This document shows positions 45,208 to 55,790 of a stretch of DNA of 64,000 bases, piece by piece (position 1 is the stretch's first letter; every line of letters starts with the position of its first letter). A program made the translations under genes and the position numbers. The notes beneath the pieces were generated by a model. It worked only from the letters and a program-made list of their open reading frames with translations. It made no database searches and was not told where the DNA came from. Origin of the DNA: Anisus vortex (taxonomy: Eukaryota; Mollusca; Gastropoda; Planorbidae); the NCBI GenBank assembly GCA_949126835.1, contig OX421495.1, forward strand, positions 31,553,320-31,617,319, written 5' to 3'.

Positions 45208-47432
45208 CAAGCCGTTATGTGCCCGGTCCTCCGAACCGGCTAAACGTTATGTTTACATACACTCTAACTACTCAGGCAGTTATAATGAGATTGCCCGCAT
45301 GACCTACGACACGAATTTAAACGTGAGGTAATTTTTTATTTGCCCGCTACAACATGAATTACCCGTTAAAATCATTACTCATCACCCATTATAACAATTA
45401 CAAAATTGCCCGCTATAAATTACGACGCAAATTAAAACATGAATATATTTTGTTCTATTCATTGATTAAGAACATTCGACAGTACTTTTATTTTTTTTTA
45501 ATGATTGTTTGATATATTTTTTTTACGACAAACATTAAGTCGCAGACCTATGTTGTGTTGTTTTTGTTATTTACTATTTATTTATTTATTGTAGCTTTGG
45601 AAGCAAACTTATAATTAAATTTTCTATTTAACATGTAAAACAATAACAAATGAAACCCATAAGAAACAAAGAAGAAATATTTTTTTTGTTACATTGTGTT
45701 CAATGTAATCGCATAATGATCTTTTACATACACTTTACATATCCATGGAGTTATAATGAGATTGCCCGCTACACAGTTAATATATAAGGCAATTAAAGGT
45801 AATTTTTTATTTGCCCGCTACAACATGAATTACCCGTTAAAATCATTACTCATCACCCATTATAACAATTACAAAATGGCCCGCTATAAATTACGACGCA
45901 AATTAAAACATGAATATATTTTGTTCTATTCATTGATTAAGAACATTCGACAGTACTTTTATTTTTTTTTAATGATTGTTTGATATATTTTTTTTACGAC
46001 AAACATTAAGTCGCAGACCTATGTTGTGTTGTTTTTGTTATTTACTATTTATTTATTTATTGTAGCTTTGGAAGCAAACTTATAATTAAATTTTCTATTT
46101 AACATGTAAAACAATAACAAATGAAACCCATAAGAAACAAAGAAGAAATATTTTTTTTGTTACATTGTGTTCAATGTAATCGCATAATGATCTTTACATA
46201 CACTTTACATATCCATGGAGTTATAATGAGATTGCCCGCTACACAGTTAATATATAAGGCAATTAAAGGTAATTTTTCATTTGCCCGCTACAACATGAAT
46301 TACCCGTTAAAATCATTACTCATCACCCATTATAACAATTACAAAATTGCCCGCTATAAATTACGACGCAAATTAAAACATGAATATATTTTGTTCTATT
46401 CATTGATAAAGAACATTCGACAGTACTTTTTTTTTAAATGATTGTTTGATATATTTTTTTACGACAAACATTAAGTCGCAGACCTATGTTGTGTTGTTTT
46501 TGTTTATTTGCTGTTTATTTATTTATTGTTGCTTTGGAAGCAAACTTAGAATTATTTTTTCTATTCAACATGTAAAACAATAACAAATGAAACCAATAAG
46601 AAACAAAGAAGAAACTTTAAAAAAAAAAAATTGTGTTCAATTTAATCGCATAATGATATTTTACATACACTTTATCTACCCATGGAGTTATAATGAGATT
46701 GCCCGCTACACAGTTAATATATACGGCAATTAATAAAACCATGCCCGTTAAAAAGTTTATCGATGTATACGTCACAAATTTAAATGTGAATGACATTTTG
46801 TACGCCCGCTACAACCGAAACGAACTGAAACGTGAAATATTTCCCGCTAGAAACGAATTGAGTGAAATATTTCCCGCTAGAAAGATTTTAATGCGTATAC
46901 GCCCGCTTCAAACGAATTGAAAAAGCTAAAAGTTATGTTTACATACACTCTTACTACTCAAGCAGTTATAATGAGATTGCACGCAACAACTACAAAGTTT
47001 ATATTTCGTATACGACACGAATTAAAACGTGAATATATTTTGTTCTATTCATTCATAAAATACATTAGCAAACATTGAAGCAAAGTTAATTTTAAATGAA
47101 TACGCAAAATTTGATGACGTCATTACGAAAAGCCGGCTATCTATCTCTGCGCAAACTTTGATGACGTCATCCTAAAAAAAATCTCAACGCCATCCTTTTT
47201 TTAATTTTTTTAGCGCGATCGATCGAAAAACTATAAAAAGTTGGAACGGCAAATTCAACATGAACCCAAAATATGTCGTTTTATTCGCGTTTTTTGACCA
47301 AACTGACCACTGCGGTCATTTAAATTTTTTTAAAACCTTGACAGTGTTCACCGCCGTAACGCAAAGAATATTTGTAGCAAATTTCACGTTTTTATGTCCA
47401 GTATTTAAAAAGATTATGCGGTATGTACATAC

Positions 47433-47479
<47 letters not shown>

Positions 47480-47507
47480 CATATTCCTTTTGAGATTTAT
47501 ATATATA
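45208..47507 (-). repeat. satellite unit R8 with internal triplication
   Basis: Longest unit. A block of about 468 bp is present in tandem (landmark AACAAAGAAGAAA at about 45664, 46135 and 46603, the third diverged). It has no 19-bp minisatellite and no inverted-repeat element. A block at 46690-46920 resembles the private block of U7/R7. Confidence 0.88.
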
Positions 47508-48222
47508 CAAGCCGTTATGTGCCCGATTCTTCGAACGGGCTTTTTTTTAGAATATGCTTGACACATTATAGTTTTTTAGTTTTGTTTTCGCAACATACAT
47601 AAAGTAGTATGTTTTTTTTTTTGTGGTCAGTATTTTTTAAATTTATTTTTGTTTTGCACACTTTATTATACACCAATTCAATATACAACTAAAAAGGAAA
47701 AACAAATAATAATAATTTTTTTTTATTTCTTGCTCAAAGTATGACCACTATGATCGAATTTTGTGAGTTTATTGGGTAATTAAACTCTTTCTGTAAAATA
47801 GAACTCACATGTCTTTTAAAAAGTACTGTTAATTCAAAAATGATTGTTTGATTTTTTTTTTCTACAACATTAGTCGTAGATCAATATTTTTTTTTTTTTG
47901 TGTTTTTTTGTTGGTGATATTTGCTATTTATTTATTGTTGCTTTGGAAGCAAACTTAAAATTAAATTTTAAATTCAACAGGAAAAACAATAACAACTGAA
48001 ACCGATATGAATCATAGTTTATACAACGTATACGACATGAATTAAAACTTTAAAAAGTTGGTCTGGCAAATTCAAACATTGCCCGGCAATATAAAAATTT
48101 CCCGCTACATAGTTTATAAGACGTATACGATACAAATTAAAACTTTAAAACGTTGAGCTCGACAATTTAAACATTGCCTGGCAATTGAAAAATTTCCCGC
48201 TACAAAGTTTATAAGACGTATA

Positions 48223-48962
48223 CACAGAATAGGTATAGAACAGAATGCACAATCTCTATATACGCAGTCACTGAAAGTTACCATTTTCCGCAATGCAGCG
48301 GTCGATAGAGACGCTACTATAATAAAATGAGAAAGGATATCTACGTCTGCCATAAATATATACAATATATATAGGGCCTACATTATCTTTCATTATAGGC
48401 TTACTTTTATATAAATTTGACTTAATTACCCATTTTGTTTTCAACATTATAGGATTAGGCCAATATGATGTAAAAATATTTATTACCCGGTACTGATTTG
48501 AAAAAAAATGGCTTAGACGTAGCTCGGTACCGGTAACTAAATTGCTACGGCTACCGGTACATAAATATATACTTTTTAAACCAAAATAAACTTTTAAAAT
48601 TATGAAGGGAAATAGGCATATAATTCATAATGAGTTAATATGAGGTTGTTTATGCCGTTGTTTATCCTTTATGGAGTCAGGAAAGCCATGCAGTTTGACA
48701 TGTTTTTTTTTACGATAATCAGTCGTTTTCGCATCATTGTTGTAGTTTATTACACAACCGTTTATGCACATTTTGCCTGAACTATTAGCTTTGGGTGTTC
48801 AAACTTGTAGATTTGAAGAAAAGGACGTTGTAGGCTAAATAAGCATAAATATAGAGTGTAACCAGGACCACTGCGTTTAAATAGGCTTAGTATGGCGTCG
48901 GTATTACTGCCCAAAACAGAAATAAAATGCGATTGCGCATTCTGTTTTATACCTATTCTGTG
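48223..48962 (-). mobile_element. P-like inverted-repeat element in R9
   Basis: 740 bp with both inverted repeats; the flanks have drifted slightly (GACGTATA and GACACATA). Confidence 0.82.
48625..48771 (-). CDS. THAP-like N-terminal microprotein frame (R9)
   Basis: Open 48-residue frame; an extended A run changes one residue in the lysine stretch (Glu to Lys) but not the length. Confidence 0.48.
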   Translation of the reverse strand: MCINGCVINYNNDAKTTDYRKKKHVKLHGFPDSIKDKQRHKQPHINSL

Positions 48963-49552
48963 GACACATACAACACGAATAAAAACGTGAAGGAATTTTG
49001 TATTTCCCAGATACAACGTAAGATACCCATTCAAACCATTAATCATTACCCATTATAACAATTTAAAAATATCCCGCTATAAATTACGACGCAAATTAAA
49101 ACGTGAATATATTTTGTTCTATTCATTCATAAAGTACATTAGCAAAGGTTGAAGCAAAGTTAATTTTAAATGAATACGCAAAATTTGATGACGTCATAAC
49201 GAAAAGCCGGCTAGCTATCTCTGCGCAAACTTTGATGACGTCATCCTGAAAAAAATCTCAACGCCATCCTTTTTTTTATTTTTTTAGCGCGATCGATCGA
49301 AAAACTATAAAAAGTTGGAACGGCAATTTTAACATGAACCCAAAATATGTCGTTTTATTCGCGTTTTTTGACCAAACTGACCACTGCGGTCATTTTAATT
49401 TTTTTAAAACCTTGACAGTGTTCACCGCCGTAACGCAAAGAATATTTGTAGCAAATTTCACGTTTTTATGTCCAGTATTTAAAAAGATTATGCGGTATGT
49501 ACATACCCAGCCAGCCACATACATATTCCTTTTGAGATTTATATATATATAT

Positions 49553-49646
49553 GATATGATATGATATGATATGATATGATATGATATGATATGATATGAT
49601 ATGATATGATATGATATATATGATATGATATGATATGATATGATAT
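49553..49646. repeat. (ATATG)n microsatellite at the right edge of the array
   Basis: About 18 GATAT pentamers follow the TATATATA tract. This is the reverse complement of the repeat at the left edge. Confidence 0.93.
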
Positions 49647-49851
49647 TTACAATTTTTAGCACTGACCTACATAACTAAATTTATAGACATCTAAACTCAC
49701 TGAGCTATATATATATTATATTATATCCTATACTATAATACGAGTTAAAATTGTATGTATATATCCTATACTATTATACGAGTTAAAATTGTATGTATAT
49801 ATCCTATACTATAATACGAGTTAAAATTGTATGTATATATATATATATATC
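49647..49851. repeat. 38-bp triple repeat beside the array
   Basis: 49727-49845 contains three tandem copies of a 38-bp word with core ATACGAGTTAAAATTGTATG, then a short TA tract. No gene. Confidence 0.8.
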
Positions 49852-50087
49852 TGGAAATTTTCTTCAAAAGCGTTCTAACGATTATCTCCATGTTTTAATG
49901 CACGACTTGTTTCACCTAAAAAAAAATCTACACCTTTTCGGCCACACAAATAAAAATCGAAAATGAACGTTAGACAAAAATACGCTTTAGATTTATCGTA
50001 GATAATTGAATTTGGCCGTGAAAACATGCCATTGCTCGACCCACATGTAGTGCTGCTTTCAAGAGCGGTGTTTTGTTGCGTCGCAGT

Positions 50088-50306
50088 CAGGGGCGAAGCC
50101 ACAGGGGGGGCTGAGGGGGGCTAAGCCCCACCTGGAATAAAAAAAAATATCTTTTTCAACTCATTTTTTTTTAAAAATATGTATTAAATTTGCTAAAAAT
50201 TTGGTAAATCTTTGTCACGCGAAAGTTCAGCCCCCCTGGTATTTGGTAAATATTTGTCACGCAAAAGTTCAGCCCCCCCTGGAAAAAATTTCTGGCTTCG
50301 CCCCTG
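50088..50306. mobile_element. 219-bp hAT-type MITE with perfect target duplication
   Basis: Ends CAGGGGCGAAGCCA and its exact reverse complement, flanked by the perfect 8-bp duplication GTCGCAGT (50080-50087, 50307-50314). The second copy of the host repeat (near 53270) has the uninterrupted site, which proves the insertion. Inside is a tandem pair of about 45-bp words containing TTTGTCACGC and AAAGTTCAGCCCCCCT. No coding capacity. Confidence 0.97.
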
Positions 50307-51269
50307 GTCGCAGTTATGACGTTTCGGGAATACCCGTAGGCTTACTACAGCAGAAAGAAGTTTAATTTCTTGTTTAAACTACTGTTGCGCACCGATGATA
50401 GAAATAATTTAAAGCAAGACCAAGTTTAGTTTATGTAATGCAGGGGTGTCCAAACTACAGCCAGTGGGTAACGCGCGGGCGGACAAATGATAGTATGCGG
50501 CCCTCGCGGCTTATTTAGATTAGAACGTCTTCAATATATTTTAGATTAAACTTCAATATATTTTAGATTAAATTAAAAAAAATAGAAAAACAAATACATA
50601 TTTACGAATTATCTAATAGTCAGATAATAGTTTGCCGTTTAAAAAATAACAGAATTAGATTAAGTTTCATCAAACTAAAGGTATATTTTTAACTTTCTTT
50701 TATCTGACATTTTTTGAAAAAAAACCACCTCTAAAACTTGTTTGTGTTTAAACAATGAATAGCTGTATATAGTGTACACTGTAGCAGTATACACTACGCT
50801 GTATATAGCATACAATGTAGCAGTATACTCTACACTGTGAATAATAAACACTGTATTAATATTTACTTTTTTAAAAATTCAATGAATGTTTCATTAAAAA
50901 TTTGTATGATTTGCTTATAAAGGCCTACCAAAGTAAGATATATTAGAATATGTTAACATTGTCAATTCGAAATCTGGTAAACTAGAAAAGATGTAAATTC
51001 GGTATATTCGTATTTTCCTTATAACAATAGTCAGAAGTGTAATATACTGTTAGTTTTATTGAGGGGCGGGGGGGGGGGGGGAGAAATTAAACACATCATT
51101 AAAATGTTTATCATACCATTGTTTTAATTAATCAATATTATATTTTGCCGCGATAGTTTATTATAAATAGTAACACAAATGGAGGATATTAGATAATGTT
51201 AACACCAAACTATATTTTTTTAGTTTTTTTTTGTCAAACAATGTTTGGAATAATACATTGAAAACATTG

Positions 51270-51473
51270 AAAATCTCTATATATAAAAAGATCGTGTTTG
51301 TGTCCCCACGGATCCCTATTGTGTCACTGACTTATTTAGGCCTAGTCCTATATACTGTCTAATAGCTTTTCACATCTGACATGTGCCTTCTCTAGCTAAG
51401 TTGTTAACGTAGAGGACTGCTGTGCGTGCGAGCGGGTTCGATTCTCCAGTTAGACTATGCCTATTTTTTTTTT
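51270..51473 (+). mobile_element. insert with a tRNA-like pol III promoter
   Basis: Absent from the second copy of the host repeat. TCTAGCTAAGTTGTTAACGT resembles an A box region and GCGGGTTCGATTCTCC a B box about 35 bases later, so a tRNA-derived SINE is likely. The beginning (CTCTATATATAAAAAGATCG) also resembles the 5' end of some Helitrons. No clear target duplication was found. Confidence 0.45.
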
Positions 51474-51624
51474 ACCCGATTTACATTTATTCGTAAACCT
51501 TTTTAATTCCTATCAAACATATTTGCCGGCCGTAACTCATTGTTAGCTTGAATGGGTTGAAGGAGGGAGTTAAAAAAATTGACATAATTTTATAGGAAAG
51601 TTTGACAGTTGTTAAAGTTAATTA

Positions 51625-51975
51625 ATTAATTAATTAATTGGTCATACATATAGCGCCTCACTCCATGCTAATAAAAGCATGCTCAGCGCGCTCACAAAAT
51701 CGAAACGACAATAACACTTTAAAATAGTTTTAAACAAGGTTTCGGCCGATGGAGGCACGAAACGACAATAACATTTAAAAATAGTTTCAAACAAGTTTTT
51801 TGCTGATGGATGTGTATTTGATCAATTTAGTTGAAAAGAAAAGTCTTCAAATTCTTCTTGAATGCCTTTTTTGACACAGAGTTTTTCAGTGTCTCAGGTA
51901 AGCCGTTCCACAGTGAAGGCGCCACAGATTCAAACGAGCGTACACCAATAGGAGAAGCGGTAGAAGAACTAAAAA
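51625..51975 (-). mobile_element. LINE 3' end fragment with (TTAA)n tail
   Basis: On the minus strand it encodes the last part of a LINE ORF2 (RSFESVAPSLWNGLPETL then KKAFKKNLKTFLF). The 3' UTR contains GAGCGCGCTGAGCATGC and GGCGCTATAT, and it ends in a TTAA/AATT repeat. The RSFE..AP.LWN.LP text is typical of CR1/L2-group LINE C-termini. The same family occurs at 59150-59640. Confidence 0.85.
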
Positions 51976-52029
51976 TTGTAACGTAATTCACGATATTTTA
52001 AATTTAAACTTTTCATTTTCAGTCTTTTA

Positions 52030-52033
<4 letters not shown>

Positions 52034-52063
<30 letters not shown>

Positions 52064-52668
52064 TTTGTATAGCTCTGCCAACAAACATAATGTAAGCTCA
52101 GAGCGCGTTTAACATACAAGTTAACTAAGAATACGGATATTACCCTAGGCCAGGTGACAGAGCTAAATTGATGATTAAAAAAAGACAAAACAAATAAATG
52201 TAGCATTAACCGACCCAACCCATAAATAAGACAGTAAGTTTCTAAAGCATGTTAAATGTTATCTAAGGTAAATATTGAAATAATGAGTTTTTAAGTTCTT
52301 TTTGAAAGTAACAGTAGAGCTTGTTCGCCTCAGTTGAATGGGAAGTTGATTCCACACCTTCGGACCGGATACTGAGAAGGCTCTAAGGCCAACGGTCGTC
52401 AGAGAGAAACGGGGCTCTTCCAGAAGCGATAAGTTTGCAGAACGAAATGTTCTTTGCGGGACATAAGGTGTGATTAGTGCCTTGAGATAGGACGGAAACT
52501 CGTTGTTAAAAATGCACTGATGGTAAAGTAGCGTCACTTTATACTCAATTCTGGCTTTCACGCGGAGCCAGTGGAGCGAGCGTAGAAGGGCAGTTCCCGA
52601 GTCTCTTATAGACTTGCACATAAACAAACGCGCAGTACTTTTATGTATTCGTTGTAGCCTGGCGATTT
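52034..52668 (-). mobile_element. LINE 3' end fragment with (ATT)n tail
   Basis: Minus-strand insertion between TTTTAAAT and AATGACATAAATGAC of the host repeat. The tail reads as AAT repeats at about 52031-52062 on the plus strand. The 5' side is truncated inside ORF2. Confidence 0.85.
52259..52627 (-). pseudogene. LINE ORF2 C-terminal segment, open but truncated
   Basis: A 122-residue open frame: SLHWLRVKARIEYKVTLLY near residue 18, PSYLKALITPYVPQR near residue 45, then TVGLRAFSVSGPKVWNQLP and FKKNLKTHYF before the stop. This is the C-terminal region after reverse transcriptase in CR1/L2/Rex-type LINEs. It is a 5'-truncated copy, so not functional, but it has few disabling changes, implying modest age. 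Confidence 0.85.
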
Positions 52669-53040
52669 AATGACATAAATGACATATATTTCTGTTGGAT
52701 TTAAAACTGACAACTCTAGCCAACATGTTTTTTTTTGGTTTAAAATGAGATTAAGCTGTTGTTTCTTTTTTTTTTGTGGGGGGGGGGGGGGGGTTATCGG
52801 GCAAAATCTAGATATTAGACTGCACAAATAAAATCTGCTTCGACTGTTAGAATTTAAAGCCCATGTTATTCATAGTAGAAAAAAAGAAAAAAGACAAATA
52901 GGCCTACAATTTATTGGTCTGGTAAGAAGTATTTTTAAAATTTATGCACTGTTGTTTTACATACACATGATGTTAAGGTACAAGCGCCTGCTCTTTATTA
53001 CCGATCTAATGATCGGTCACCTGGTACTATATATGTATAT

Positions 53041-54670
53041 GTGGAAATTTTCTTCAAAAGCGCTCTAACGATTATCTTCATGTTTTAATGCACGACTTGT
53101 TTCACCTAAAAAAAAATCTACAGTTTTTCGGCCACATAAATAAAAATCGGAAATGATCGTTAGACAAAAATACACAAAAGATTTTTCGTAGATAATTGAT
53201 TTTGGCCGTGAAAACATGCCATTGCACGATCCACATGTAGCGCGGCATTCAAGAGCGGTGTTTTGTTGCGTCGCAATTATGACGTTGCGGAAATACCCGT
53301 TCAACATTAACAAGATGTTTAATTTCTTGTTTATGCTGGCTGTTTTGCGCACCGATGATAGATATAATTTAAAGCAAGACCAAGTGTAATAATTTATGTA
53401 ATGCAGGGTGTGCAAACTACAGCCAGTGGTTGACTCGCGGGCTGACAAATAATAGTATGCGGCCTTTGAGGCTTATTTAGATTAAAACGTCCTCAATATA
53501 TTTTAGATTAAATTAAAAATAAAATAAAAAATAAAATATTTACGTATTAATTACTAGTGAGATAATAGTTTGCCGTTTAAATAATAACAGAATTAGATGA
53601 GATTTCTCCAAACTATATGCCTATTTGTAAATTTTGTTTATTAAACATTATTTTGGAAAAGAAAACCCGTCGAAAATAATAATAGGAACTACTTTTTTAT
53701 ACAGACATGTGTTCACGAATGTGTTATTAAATATATTTATGATTTGCTTATATAGGCCTACCCAAGTAAGATATATTGTCAATTTGAAATCTGGCAAACT
53801 AGAAAAGATGTATTCCATTCATTCGCATTTTCCTAATATAATAGTCAGACGTGTAATATTCTTTTAGTTTTATTGAGGGGGAGGGAAAATTAAACAATTA
53901 ATCCAAGAGTATTTTAATCATTTCATTTGCAGTCTTTTCAATGAATAACCTAATTTCACCTTTAATTATTTAGTATTTAACTGGTGTAATGCTCACAATT
54001 TAAACAATTTGTTAAAATGTGTAGGCCTATTATACCATTGTTGTAATTGATATTATATTTTGCCGAGATAATAACAATTATGTAGGATATTGGATAAGGT
54101 TTACACCAAACTATATATTTTAACTTTTTTTTAAGTCAAACATTCTTTGGAATAGTACATTGAAAATAATAAATAAATACTTTTTTGAAAAAGATATATT
54201 TTTACAAGTGCTTTACAAACTATAGGCCTACTTATGATTTATATATCTGCCCAAGTAAGAAATATTAGACTATGTTAAGTCAATTTGAAATCTGGTAAAC
54301 TAGTAAAAATGTATTACATTTATTCGTAGACCTTTTTATTTTCTATTCAATATCAAACACACTAGCCGGCCGCTTGTTAGCTTGAATTGGGTGAAGGAGG
54401 GAGTTGAAAAAATTGACATAATTTTATAAGAGGGGTCACTAGAAAGTTTGACAGCTGTTAAAGTAGGGGAAGGGGTAAAGATGAACTAACAATTATAACG
54501 TAATTCACGATTTTTTAAATTTAAACTTTTCATTTTCAGTCTTTTAAATACATAACATAATGACATAAATGACATATATTTCTGTTGGATTTAAAACTGA
54601 CAACGCTAGCCTACATGTTTTTTTTTTTTTTTTTTAGGGTTTGAAATTAGATTAAGCTGTTTGGTTTTTG
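53041..54670. repeat. long dispersed repeat, copy 2
   Basis: Second direct copy of 49852-52770 without the MITE, tRNA-like and LINE insertions, so it shows the pre-insertion sites. Part of it (54175-54320) repeats an internal stretch. No gene recognised. Confidence 0.78.
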
Positions 54671-54962
54671 CTTTTTTCTAGCCGTTTTGCAGCAGCTGGT
54701 TTAGAAAACAAACTTTCTTTTTATTCATTGGCAGCATATTAAATAGCAAGATAATTTAACTATAAACGCGCGGCGCTATAAATAATTTAATAATTTCATA
54801 TTTGTAAAACTAATCACTATTAAAGGTATTGCAATATTTGCAATAAACGTCAGTTTTTAAACATTTCATGATAATTATGTTACGTTAGTCATGTCTGTAG
54901 CAGGTATGACAGCTATAAGCAAGCTAACCTGGACTGATGACTCGCCTATAATGATCAGTACT

Positions 54963-55790
54963 TGTGACGCTCGTCACATTTATTTTTAAACTAAGGAATT
55001 CGATGTTTGAAGATTTTAAAATTATAGGTCGAGATTTTACTGTCTCCTTGACCCTCTAGGTGGTGTAAGATAGCTGAGATTGGAGGCCCAACCTCAATGC
55101 CCCTCCCTTTCCTTCCCCTCCAGCCCTTGGATGTTTTATTGTGTTAAGAAGTGACATTGTCCTTTCAGATAGTCAGTAAAGAAACCAATACAATAGCCCT
55201 GTCTTTGTTCAGTTTTGAGATAAGACCACACCCAGAGACTAAACTGACGCATTCATTTCCTACTGCACCGGTTCTTCCCCTTTTTTCTGGCAGGTTTATG
55301 ACATAATTGCCATGTAAAGTGACCACGGTTATAGATTCCGGATAGTGTCAAACGCCCAGAAAGGTTCCCCTCCATAATTATAGTTTGGAAACTCAGTCTG
55401 TTATTGTTAGGCTGGCCATTGATATTCTCCCCCCCCCCCTGTGTCTTTAAGGAAACTGTTCAATGTTGGCCAATCAAACGGTCCTGTTTAGTCACGTGTT
55501 CGGGATGTCCAACCAGAATTATTCCAGATAGAAAATAGGAAATTTACACTGAAAGTTCTTCAGTGCATCTGAGAGACTCCTTATAGGAAACATCTCTCGG
55601 TATTGGTGCGGGGAGGTGATACCCTGCTAGTATAGCCAGTCTAGTTTAATTTCACTAAATATTTCCACTATTTTCACCTGCACAACTTAGTGATTTAGTT
55701 TGCATTTGTTACATCAGATCATCCGATATTTGACATTAGTACTTTTGTTTTCAATCAATAAACTGGAGATATATGTAATTCATCACAAGT
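54963..55790 (+). repeat. 5' LTR (end approximate)
   Basis: Begins TGTGACGC, with an internal palindrome TGTGACGCTCGTCACA right at the start. It contains AATAAA at about 55757. A possible end is TCATCACA near 55787, giving TGTGA...TCACA termini, but homology to the other LTR can only be followed to 55747 because the window ends. No convincing primer-binding site was seen. Confidence 0.65.

Larger units (their letters stand above)
32427..49552 (-). repeat. right arm: nine reverse-oriented satellite units
   Basis: Same unit family as the left arm, inverted. The first unit starts part-way (near TTATGAAATAATG), so the inner ends of the two arms are cut at different unit positions. The outer end stops at the same TATATATA tract as the left arm. 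The order of A and B units is not a mirror image of the left arm, which argues against a simple palindromic assembly artefact. Confidence 0.93.
47508..49552 (-). repeat. satellite unit R9, B form, outermost right
   Basis: B unit whose outer end is the same TATATATA point at which U1 ends on the left. Confidence 0.88.
49852..52770. repeat. long dispersed repeat, copy 1, with four later insertions
   Basis: Colinear with 53041-54670 in the same orientation: shared starts (GAAATTTTCTTCAAAAGCG), middle (TTTGCCGTTTAAA, GGCCTACC, CTTGAATGGGTTGAAGG-like text) and end (TTCTGTTGGATTTAAAACTG). Copy 1 is longer because of a hAT MITE (50088-50306), a tRNA-like insert (about 51270-51473) and two LINE fragments (about 51625-51975 and 52034-52668). 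At 50441 CAGGGGTGTCCAAACTACAG resembles a hAT end. Related frames of about 70 residues occur on the minus strand of both copies (ending SRALKH-DNR), but no family is recognised. Confidence 0.8.

Noticed and set aside
9050..49552. Simple palindromic assembly artefact
   Set aside because: The two arms differ in unit order, number and lengths, so the right arm is not a mirrored copy of the left. An assembly join of two separate arrays is still possible and is noted under the finding.
51395..51455. Functional tRNA gene
   Set aside because: Only A- and B-box-like words are present. No cloverleaf with a proper acceptor stem could be built by eye, and it lies in an insertion absent from the paralogous repeat.
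52027..52218. Frame with a poly-isoleucine end
   Set aside because: It is the LINE 3' UTR read through its ATT-repeat tail.
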